64,000 bases of DNA from Elmis aenea (Eukaryota > Arthropoda > Insecta > Coleoptera > Elmidae). The stretch is taken from the NCBI GenBank assembly GCA_947652605.1, contig OX393576.1, forward strand, positions 61,666,966-61,730,965. The letters are read 5' to 3'. Made by a program: the position numbers and the translations under genes. Positions 11,101 to 23,100 of this stretch are shown one piece after another (position 1 is the stretch's first letter; each line of letters begins with the position of its first letter). The notes below the pieces were generated by a model, which did no database searches, was not told the DNA's origin, and worked only from the letters and a program-made list of their open reading frames with translations.

Positions 11101-14100
11101 AAATTCTAAGTCGAAAATCTTAATACAAAAATGCTGTACCATGTTTCTCATGGCCTCAGGAACCATTTAAAGAAACAAAAATTTGGCAACATTGCATGCA
11201 GTGATTTGCGTTTGGACATTTTTTTATCAGCAATTTTTACTTAGGTATTTACAATTTTTGTTCGAACTGAAAGCCTTCAGTTCGTAAACATAGCTGCAAA
11301 CTTTTGGGTATCGTAAAACACAAACTAGAAATAATTACGAGAAAAACAGAGATGACAGCTAATGACAATGTTGCCATATGTATTATTTTCATTCAAATCA
11401 GTGATTTACATATTTTCAACACCAATTTTTGAAAGGAAGAACACAATGTCTAGGAAAAAATACTATTCGAAATTTATTTTTATTCCAAATTGCAGATTTT
11501 TCATTTGCAAGTATTAAATGATAACGCTTATTAAAAGACTAAATGTCAAAACTTTGAGGACCTCTTGCAGACACAGCAAGCATGGTACAACATTTTTGTA
11601 TTAAGATTTTCGTCTTAAAATTTTACGAAGAACATAGCCACGTGTAGCGCTTCCGCCAATTTATACACACCCTGTATAATCTTTTTTGTAATGAACTTTA
11701 AAGGTCTATAACTCGATGACCATCGAGTTTTGGGCTATGGGTTATATAAAATGTTTCGCTTGAATTGACTCAGGGAACATGGTCCGTTTGGTCATGCAAT
11801 ACCCTGTATAGAGGGACACATTAAAAAAAATGTTTGCTAGAAACGTTTTATTTAGGTCCTAAACATTCAATTATGCAAAAATTAGCGAAGGCATACCTTG
11901 TTGAACACCCTGTATTTAGAGCGTGATAATTGCTTTAAAGTTGTTAACGTAATATGTTTAATATACATATCTACTTGGTTATTGTACCTTTTTATTGACG
12001 GAGTCCAGTTGAAGACTAAAAAGAAGTTCATAATATTTTTTGTTTGGTTAACTATTCAATCTCCATCATGTTAATGTCTTACGTTCCGTACTTCAGTACG
12101 ATTCTATTTTAAAGCTTAAACTAATATGTACAAATCAGATGTGCCGCCTTTGAAATCCCGTACAATAATAATTAATCATCGTTTGTTATAATCTCTTATA
12201 CTAATTCCTATAATTAAATAATGGTTAGATATTTTGAGCTAGAATAGAAACGTAATTAACACCTTTGTGCAAGTGTTTAAAAAAAAAATGTTTTCATTTT
12301 AATGTTTGGCATGACTGTAACAAGAAATGGTCTCTAAAATTTAGTTTTTTTTATATTCTTTTCTAAGCAGCTATGACTTATTTTTTTAAATGATAAGTTT
12401 GCTAAGTAATCTGTTTGTATCCAAACAATTAACTTTATTTGCTGATTTTTAAGTGACGAAGAGATGCGTTCCAATGAGCGACACTCTCTATATGAGGTTT
12501 ATAGAAAAAAAGGAAGAACTTTTCTATCTTTTGTTTATTTATGTGTAGGTATATATCATTGAAAATTTTAAAATACAGAGATTGTAGATATGATGACTTA
12601 AAAATTTCGGCAATTAATCATTAACCAAATCAAACTAGACTTTATTTTGCAGTGAATGTAAAAATTAAACGCATTGTTTTTTGTTTTACTTAAAAGTGGC
12701 CCAATTTTTTGCGACTTTCTGTTTTTGCCGACATGTAAATCACTATTTTATTTAAATTTGCGTCTCATTAATCAAGAACATGTTTGAAAATATTCTGTTT
12801 AATAACAGTATTATGCTTAAGCTGTTTGAAATAATAATGATTTCACACGTATGCTAGTTGTTAGAGGTGGCTTATGTTAGCAGGTTATTATTAGGTCTAA
12901 TCGCCTTTTTAATCTGTAAAGAATTCTCAAGAATCGGTGAGAAACGTTAAAAAAAAACTCCCATTTCCTTAGAGTTCTAGCAATAGCGGAGTTTTGTATA
13001 GTTTTTGCGTTTGTTTAACTTGTTCATAATAATCTTGCTGGTATGAAGTTGTAAATATCTTTAAAGAAAATTGACAGCAGCTAGAAAAACAACTCGAAAT
13101 TTTATTTTAGTGTTGACACTTATAGGGACCGTAACTCTTATTTGCATATTGTTATTTAAATGTTTTAAACTCTTGGGCTCACTGTGCTAGTACTTAATGG
13201 CGAGTTATCGGAGGCACCATAAAAAAAAAACGTCTCCCCAATTATAGATTGATGAATATTTAAAAAAAACCTGACAGTTGTAAGTTAAAAGGAATTCTGT
13301 AATAAAGATAAATCTTGTCAACGTTCTGGTATTAAAGCACGTTACGTTTTAATAAACTCGACCATAAACAAGACAATTTGAGCGTGAATTAAATTATGGT
13401 AACCAATGTTGCAATAAGAAAGCAGTAAAATATAAACTAATAAATTTATTTGTTTATAGCTTTAGGATAGAATTTAGAATTTAGGATAGACTTGTATTGG
13501 TAATCACGCCACGCGGTGCTATCTACATATTGGTATCTTACATCTGGAAAGATAATAAACCTATAGTTATAACTCGGATGGATACAAAATCCCTTAAAGT
13601 TTTTTTATGACGCCGCTTCGGCATTAATTATTTTAACGACGCTTTTTATGTTTACTGCGAGGATGTGAGGTGTTGGCATTCAATAAGAAGAAACACGCAT
13701 ATTTTTCGCCAAAAATTAGAAATCAATAAGGCTTAAAAACACTATTATCCACCTGGTAAAAATAATTAAACAAATCCTGTACAAGGTGGTCCAAATTCGA
13801 TGGGAGTACATGGGTATCACGCTTAATAGTCAAGATAAAGAAACAGTTAAATAAACGAAAATATGCAGAACCGTTTTCAAAAATATTCTATAATTTCCGG
13901 TTTTTGAGTTATTAGAAAAAAAGTAGAGTAAAGTGCCCTAATATGGAACAGTTACCTATTATGGAATACATCAGTTTTATGACAATGAATAAGCGATATC
14001 GGTTGAAAAGTATATGTACCTATTTGTACATTGATCACACATTCCCAAATGTAAAATAGTTAAAAATATTCACTAGATTACATAACAGGTTCAAATATAT

Positions 14101-17100
14101 TTTTGACGTGCTACTGAGTTTTTAGGCTAAATCTCTCAGTGCAAAGTATTATACGCTAGGGTAAATGATATAAAATATTTTATTGCATGTTTATTTAGCA
14201 TGAGCCTTTACATTTCAATTAAATAGACCAAAATTTTTATTGGGGCCATTTCATGTTTTACATATACCGATTTTTGAAATGTCACATTGATACAAATATG
14301 GAATACATAGAGGTGCCTTATAATGAATATGATTATGGTCACTAAGTACAGCAATATAGGTTCGGTGTCAAAAGTGTCAGAAATGGGCAGACGAAAAATG
14401 TGCAAAATACCAAAAAAAAACAATTCTATTGTCCTACCTGTAAAAAATAAATAAACTATCAACATTTAGTTCGAATGACACTTGAATTATTAATATATTT
14501 AATTTACATAAATAACAAAGTTTTGGTTTGGTTTAAGTAATAATGCAAATCAGAAAGAAATAAAAGATTAATCTATGAGCAGTTGTTTATTTTAATGTAT
14601 ATTTCCTATATAATTCTATATTCCATATTAAGAACCCCTAGTATTCCATATTAGGTTCCCCGGGAGCTTAATATGGAATAGTAGTAACATTTAAAAAAAT
14701 AGCTATATAAGAAATATCTACCGTAATATCGTACCAGAATTCGAGTAATGTATTGCGTATTCATTACAAATTCCTTTTTTTTTTGCAAAATTTTGTTGAA
14801 TAAATGTGAATATTATTGCCGAATACAAAAAAGTATTCAATATTAGGGCACTTTACTCTACTATTTTATAATATTCAGACAATATTATTTTTAAAATACT
14901 ACAATTTTTCTGTTTTCTAAGAGGGCAACCTAAAAAGAAGGCAATAGCAGAATTCCTGAATGTTGCATGCTATTTACCTTAATAATTTATTTGTTCATCA
15001 CTGAGTTAATATTACTTTTTTTGTCGTAAATCTCTGTAATTCATTAATTTATTGAATTTTTGTCATAATAATATATATAATAATACTGCCATGTTATACG
15101 TTATAAAAATTGCCGTACTAAAAAGACCAACGGAGCATTAGAATAGAAACCCAGAGCAATTATTTTTATTTGATGATACGTTTTTAAGTATATTGCAATT
15201 CTTAATTTATTGTTTTTGGCAGCCTCAAGGATAAATTACAATACTTTTGACCAATCTAAAAAAAATTACGTTTACTTTTTCTACGATCACATAATACCTA
15301 CAATTTTAACGGTTTTTTTGGCTAATATACACATGTAATTACGTTGTCTCGTCAGTTTTGACGTAAGCCTACTTTGACATTTCTAGACAAGTGTGTGTTT
15401 TGCTTACTGTGCGTTATAACTCACTTACTATGCATGCAGGAAGTGTTTGACGTGAGTCTACTTTGATCATTTCTTAAAAAAACTGTTTTTTTGCTTACCT
15501 TTCGTAAGGACCCATTTATTATGCATGCAGGCTCTACGGTAAAAGTCATTTACATTAGTGGTTGTAGAAAAATTGTATATACTATGTACCTGCTTTGTAT
15601 ATTAAGAATCTTTGATATTTATGGTTCGGTGTAACCTAATGATTTACGTTTGTTGTGTGACAAGATTTTGATGTTGTAATTATTTAGTTAAATTTGACAC
15701 GAGTCACTTACTAGTCAATGATTTAGAACCAACTATTTTTGTTCACTACACTGACTTTAAATAAGTTTCTACGTGTCCACTTATACCTAAATAAAGTATT
15801 AATATTTAACAGATAACGCCTAATTTAATACTATTAAAGATTTTATAAATCAACTAAGTATTGTGAAGTATTACTTTGTATTTCATCTTTAAATCGCTTA
15901 AATAAAATATATACGGTAATAAATGTCTATACAGGGTGTAGACTCGGATCACGCAACATAGCGATTTCAATGGTAAAATTTTAAAAGTCGAATTCTTGCT
16001 CCGCTAATTATTTTAGAAAAAAAGTGCAAATACGTTTTTTGTAGAGAAAAAAATTCTGGATCCATAAATGTAATCAATATTACTTTTTCATTTTCCAATA
16101 ACTGAAAATTATGCAAATTAAAAAACGCGTTTGGACAGAAATCTGTAGTGCCTTGGAATTATGGTATGACAACTGCCCAGCCTAATGTCACTTATACTGT
16201 CACTTTGACGCGAAATTCATTCTTAATTATCCTTTATATTTTATCAAACATTTATTTTACACAATTAGTTATGTTTTCATTGCAAGATATAATAAAAATG
16301 ATAATTAAGAATAAACTTCAAACGTCAAAGTGACAGTAAGTGTTAGTAAGATGGGCAGTTGTCGTAGCATAATTCCAAGGCACTACAGATTTTCGCGAAA
16401 ACGCGTTTTTTAATTTGCTTATTTTTCTGTTTTTGGAAAACGAAAAAGTAATATTGATTACATTTATGGATACAGAATTTTTTTCTCTACAAAAAATGTA
16501 TTTGCACTTTTTTTCTAAAATAATTAGCGGAGCAAGAATTCGACTTTTAAAATTTTACCATTGAAATTGCTATGTTGCGTGATCCGAGTCTACACCCTGT
16601 ATATATATCTACAGGCCTCCAAGGCCTACTGTTGTAATTTCTCTTAACTTTATCAAAAATTCTTAATAACTCGAAAATTGTTGCAGATAGGTATAGGAAA
16701 CGCAAATACAGATTGATGCAGGATGTAATTTTGCATTAGAAAATGAAAAAAAAGTTTGGGCATTGTATTTTAAAAAAACGAGTTTTAGTGGTCTGAATTT
16801 GTATTATAAGAAAATTAAATTTTGGACACCTTGTAAGTAATGCATCGATTGCAAAAATTCCAGGATGTACTTCAAGGTTTCTTCTAGGCATGGTTTAAAT
16901 TTAAGCGTTTTTTTTTTTCTAAACTAGACAATATTAAGCATCACAATGAAAATCAAAAAAAGTCCAAAAATCTAAAAAACGACTGCACTTAGGTATAGAG
17001 AATTCCTTTAAAAGTCTCTCCAAAATAACGTTTAAAATCCAAAAATGCAATAAAAAATAACCATTGTGTTTGAAATAAGAAAGTAGACGTCAACTTCCGC

Positions 17101-20100
17101 TATACCCGGAAGTGTCGCAATCTAGAAAATATTTTCATTAAACAGATCAGATGCCATTATGGTCATAACCAATATTTCAGATCAATACCCTTTTTCATTC
17201 TTCACATCTTTTTAAGTACCGTTCCCAATCAATCACCCTGTATATGGTAATAAATGTCTTGTACTTTTATCTATATTATTCAAAGATTAAATGTTCTAAT
17301 AACATTGGTTTTATTTCTTGTACACAAATAATTTCCATGAACGATCCACTACTACATTAATTTCAGCTTTGCTTGATATATCTTAGAGTTTTGGATGTAA
17401 AATAAATCATACTTAATATAAAACTTTTACGATTTATTTTTTATGATCGAAATTGCTACAAACGAACGCGTACGACTTATCAAAAATTAATTAAAAAGTG
17501 CCTAGCGGATTGGTTTCAGACCCGTGCTGTTTGTTTGCAAATGCTTTTAAAGATGAGCAATCAATCATCCGAGTGCCGAATTAGGACAATAACAAGCAAA
17601 TATTAGCATAGACAAATAAATAATAGCTTGAGGAAAGATAAAAGGTCCGATTGTTGAACTTATTAACAGTCGAAGATGAACAGATATAATTCGTATAAAT
17701 AAATTAGCATTTATAAACAATGTAGGTACCTAATATTTGCAACACATTTGCTTATGGTATCAAATAGCTTGGTTCTCGGTATTGTAACTCAGTGAAAACT
17801 AACTTAATGTCACCAGATATTTCGCCTGAAGTTTAGAATTACATCAAGAGGATTTTTTATACTTAAAACTACGATGAAATTAATATACAGAGTGATTGAA
17901 ATTCGAGTTTTAACATAAGAATCTCGCTTATTATAACAGTTCAAAAGGTATAGGAAACTCTTATACAGATTGATGCAGAATTAATTTTGCAATAGAAAAT
18001 TTAAAAAAAATGTGGGCATTGATTTGTAAAAAACGAGTTTTAGTGGTCCGAAGTTGTATTAAAAGAAAATTAAATTTTGGATACCCTGTACGTAATGCAT
18101 CGATAGCAAAAATTTCAGGTTGAACTACAAGGTTTCTTCTATGCTTACTCTAAATTTAAGCGTTTTTTCTTCAAAAATGGCAGCGGTAGATAATATTAAG
18201 CATCACGATGAAAATCAAAAAATTTTCAAAAATTTCCAAAAATCTAGAAAATGACTGCACTTAGCTATAAGAAATGCTATTAAAAAAAGTCCCTCTAAAA
18301 TAATGTGCTAAATCCAAAAATCCAATAAAAAACATACAATTGTATTTGAAATAAGAAAGCAGACGTCAACTTCCGGTAATTCCGGAAGTGTTGCCATCTT
18401 AAAAATATTTTCATTAAACAGATCAGATGCGACCATGATTTTAGATCAATACCCTTTTTCATTCTTCTGTTTTTAATACCCGGTCCCACCCTGTATATAA
18501 ATGTAGATTTTGCTAGGAATACCTAAATACTTTTATTGAGATGACCAACAGAATTTATACGTACTCTTATTAAAACGTAACTGATAATTATAAAGAGTTA
18601 AAAATCGAGTAAGAGGCAGGACGGATCTTTCAAACTATAAACCCAAAAATACAATAAATTTTGATATTAACAAAATTACATGAAACGACTCCTCACAGTT
18701 TTATTTATACAATTATTAGACTCCCCTAATTGTGACTGATCCGACCCCCACAGAACTCTCAAAGTTGTATTAAACGCGTATTTGCTTTTGAATACTATTT
18801 TATTAACGTTTCGACTTCCTTTAAACGGCAAATTAATTCATGTGCGAACCATTCACGGATTAAATCGGATACGACGGGCATTTTCCGATATTGAGATATT
18901 TCGCGCGGTCCCCGATAACAAAATCAGAAAAGATTTGACATTATGCTAATAGAATTTTATACGTATTCTCAAACAACAGCTAGACAAATGTCCAGTTGTA
19001 AAGTACGTGTTGTAATGTGTGGGAATCGAAATGATGGGCGCGCATATCGACAAAGTTGCGAAACGGGTCAAGAACCCGCCGGCTACCGCGCCCCGGACCG
19101 CTATTAGCATTACTAATGCTGGATCGTCGCGGCATCACCAAACACTCGAAAATCATTATGCATACACTTTATGCTACTTAGCTGGATCTGTTTTCAGGCA
19201 TGAAAGGTGCTTGTGTTACTTACCTGTTGTACCTGTGCATATTTCAGTTGAAAAACGACAACGCTTCCTGAAGCGGCTGAAGCACCATTGAGCAATTCGC
19301 GTACAATAAAGTAGTATGCAGACATTCAACAGTAGTATCAGATTATATTTCAACTACAGTCAGGGCCGTACTTTTTACCTTTTAGCGGCCCGAGGCGCTA
19401 CTAAGTTGCGGGGCTCTTAACCGAAGTAACAAATTTTCAAAAAATATCTACAGTACAAACCGCGACGTCGTGAGACGCCTCCGAGCCTGGGGGAAAAATT
19501 TACACGAAATTATATATTATTTTTTTTAACTAAAAATCAAATTGTGTGGTGATGTCTAGGTTCCTGTAAATGCCGGGCCCTGGTAATCTTACCACCCTCT
19601 CGACAGCCCTGTTTATAAATGCAATTAGGTACCAACACCCAGTCAAAGTACAGTGAAACCTTGGTATTTATTCGCTCATATAATTATAATCAAATATTCG
19701 TTACATTTTTTCGGCAAAACATTCTCAGATTTTCGTTCAAAAGTCCAATATTCGTCACTATATTTAAAAAAGAAAAAACAAGTAGAAACTGACAGCACAG
19801 GACAAGTTCATTGCTAAATCAAGAGCTAGGAAATGGTCTGGAAAGGAAAAAGATGTCCACCACCAGAATTGGACTTACATGATGGTTTAATAGCAGATGA
19901 CTTCCCTTTTAAACAATAATTTCTTACCTCCTCTTCAGCTCTTACCATCATATGTAGCTCCTTAGTAAAGCTCTGGTTATTTTTTAAATTTATTTAAGTA
20001 TCAGATTTGGGTCTGTTGCCGTATTGTTTCAATTTTAATAAATTCCTGTGGAAAAATTTGGTTTCACGTTCATTCGATTCAGTATTCATCCGCCCCTCAG

Positions 20101-23100
20101 GAACAGAATAATGACGAGCGTAAAGGTTTCACAGTGTTGCTAAAAGGTCTTGTCAGAAGATAGTATTAGCACTGTTTCAACCTTGGTAAATATAGACCTT
20201 AGTTCATTACTAATAGTGTAATAATATTCATTTCATTAATATTTCTTATTTATCAACAATAAAAATTGGGTAACTTCGTCTTGAACTTTTTCTGGTTCAA
20301 TTACATTTTTAAAATGCGTATTAATTCATCTATTCATCATATTTAGAAGTGATCATAAAGAAAAATCTAGAAATGGACAAGGAAATAAGCGGAAGGACAG
20401 GAAATGTGCGAAGAATATTTAACAGTTTAAGAACAACATTTTTTTGGAAATTAAGAAGTCCCAAAAGAAACAAAAGTGGAAGTGGTAATAAAGGTAGTAA
20501 CTCTGGCACTTTTATACGGAAGTGAAACGTGGACAGTGGGTACTCACAAATAAAATTAGTAGCCGAGTGAATGCAGCTGATATGGGATTTCTAAAAAATC
20601 CAAGGAAGAAAAAAAGATAGAATCAGGAATGAAACACATAGAGAACAATTAAAGTAAAATCTGTTGAAACAGAAATAAGAGAAAGACAGCTGGGATTGTT
20701 GGGTCACATTTATAGGATGAAAGAAGAAAGGTCAACCAGAAAAGCCTATGAAGCAAGATCACAGGGAAAAAACAAAAGAGGTAGACCGAGAAAAACCTGG
20801 CAAGACGAAGTTTAAAAAGCAGCAACGGATGGAAACGTTAAATGAAAAGAGATAAAAAAGCTAGCACAAGACAGAAAAACATGAAAAAAGTCAGCACAAC
20901 ACAACTGAACAGTCCTACACCTACCATTAGAAGGACTCATGACTAAATAAAAATAAACATTGAATTCGATTTACTCTCCTATCAAAATTTGTAGACAGTA
21001 TTAAAATATCTAGAATTTGGACTATGATGGGTATGATTTTCGGCAGTGTATATGTCACAAATGGCACTGAATGTACTGATAGTAAAAAAAAAACATCTGA
21101 AATGATTCCATTGTCTGTCGTTCCGGAACACATAATTTTTGTTTTTTTGATTCGTCTTTGTTAATCTTTGTATTGTCGCTTATCAGTTAATAATTTTGAA
21201 GAAAAATTCGTTAGGTAGATATTAAAACACTTATTGCCAATTTATCTTTTGAGGTTTCCGAGTAAATACGACCCTGGCTGAGAACTCAAGTTTGTGAATG
21301 TTTTGATATCGTATTTGCGTAGCAAGAGCGGCTAGTTTTATGGAAAGTTCAGCGTTTATATTCAGTACGTACTGATTATGCCATAACTAGATTTAAATTG
21401 ATGTTCTATTATCCTACACTGAATTTTTGGCGTTCCAGTAAGCTAGGAGTATTTTAATGGCTGATTGTGCCCAATCAATATAAACAAAAACGATAACAAC
21501 ATGTAAAGTGGTTGGGTGGTTACTTTAAAACATAAAACTATCTCCTTTAATTTGTTATATTATTCAATTTATAGATATAGGTAACAATAAAGTACATATT
21601 TTTTAAGTGCTCGTCATTTAATAATTAATCTAAATTGAAATCAAACCCTCACAAATAATTATTCAATCGATTTTAGCCTCAAAACTTTGATTTAATACGT
21701 TTTAATAACACCGCCATATAAGAGACATCAACGGCAGAGCAACACACAAACCCGCTACAATGTTTTGATGTGGTTTTTGTCAATACAGGGTGCCCCAATT
21801 ATCGTGAACAGCATGGGGATCTTGTAAACGGTAAGAGATACAGAGTTGGTTAAATAAGTCAAAATGATTTATGATTTACGAGCAACTGTTCTATGGAAAA
21901 AATCTAAATCTGTATCTCTTACCGTTTACGAAATCCCCATGCTTTTCACGATAACTGGGACACCCTGCATACTTAAATCTATATATATATATAAAAGAGC
22001 TTGTTTGTGTGTTTGTTTGTTTGTTTGTTTTTTCGCTATAGAATCCGTTGACCGATCGGGACCAAATTTTGCACAGTTACTATTTAGGACCTTGCAGATC
22101 TAACGCCAAACTTTAAGTACAAGCACATATTACCAATTTAAAAAAAAAAAAATTACTTGGACGGGATTCGATCTTACGTCGGCAAATACCTGGTCAAAAC
22201 ACGATACGGCGCGGTGTATTTCTCAAGTAAAGATTGTTTTGTATACAATTAGTAATAAATGTACATGAAGTATTATTTTTATTAGTACATTGTTAATTGA
22301 AACAAGACGAAAGAAAATAAATTTGAGTTATTATTCAATTTTTAAGCAATAAATAGTTATTTTTTAATGAATTATAAGAAAATGAAAAGATGATTGATCA
22401 GAGTATGTCATTTGTGTATGATTTGGAATTATTGGGCTTATTCAAGTTAAAAAAGTAATTAAAATTGTAATCGCCCGTGCAACGCCGGGTAAATCATCTT
22501 GTATAATATAAAAAATCAGAGTCCAATTAAATTCACTGCATTTATTCCAGTTATTTAATAATAATTTTGTGTATTTTATTCAATATTTTAATAATTAATG
22601 AATTCTTTTTGTGCAATAATGTCCAATTTTGTAAAACAGTTACATGTTTCACAAAATCTTACATATCATGTTCATTTTTAATTTTTAAAGAAGTTCGAAA
22701 CCTCTTATTTATTGATGACAGTATTTGATAGGATAGATAAGAAAAGAGGCAATTAAATTGAATATTTAAAAAACAAAATACATTAAAGCTTTTGTGCGCA
22801 TAAATGTGCAATTTATTTAACATGTACATCTTTATTTCTGACTTCTATAAAGCAGTTCTCATAACTGATTCTCTCTGCATACTAGCTGCATGGCAAAATC
22901 ATGCCGACCAGGTGACTAAGGTCATTGAAGAAAAAGCCAACGTTAAAACCTAACGGAAAACAACTTTTGTAGAAGAATGTCAATATTTTACTAGTTGTCG
23001 CCCAAATAGTCAATTAATCACTAACTTTATGTATTTGAATATTTTAATGTAAAGGAAATTTTAAATACGTTTTACTTACTTAAGCTAAGGATAATCAAAT

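Larger units (their letters stand above)
10356..11810. mobile_element. Foldback element D, adjacent to B and enclosing E and F
   Basis: GACCAAACGG and AAAACTCGATGGT in the left arm (10356-10490) match inverted CCGTTTGGTC and ACCATCGAGTTTT in the right arm (11693-11810), which ends ACCCTGTATA. Confidence 0.75.
8685..11917. mobile_element. Outermost foldback element (A) enclosing five further foldbacks
   Basis: The left arm at 8685-8790 (AAGGCATGCCTTAGCAAATT then ATGTTTAGGACCT) is inverted at 11811-11917, ending ACACCCTGTATTTA. The arms are about 105 bases each. Everything between them is later insertions: element B (with C inside it) and element D (with E and F inside it), placed back to back. 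Confidence 0.75.

Noticed and set aside
14208..14465. 85-residue hydrophobic reverse-strand frame
   Set aside because: It is inside a non-autonomous MITE; the Ile/Phe/Leu richness follows from AT-rich sequence.
16148..16333. 61-residue open frame
   Set aside because: It is located in the apex palindrome of the 15929-16603 foldback.
19019..19291. 90-residue + strand frame as a gene
   Set aside because: No recognised domain, no good splice or promoter context, and the reverse strand is also open. It is kept only as a GC-rich island of unknown role.
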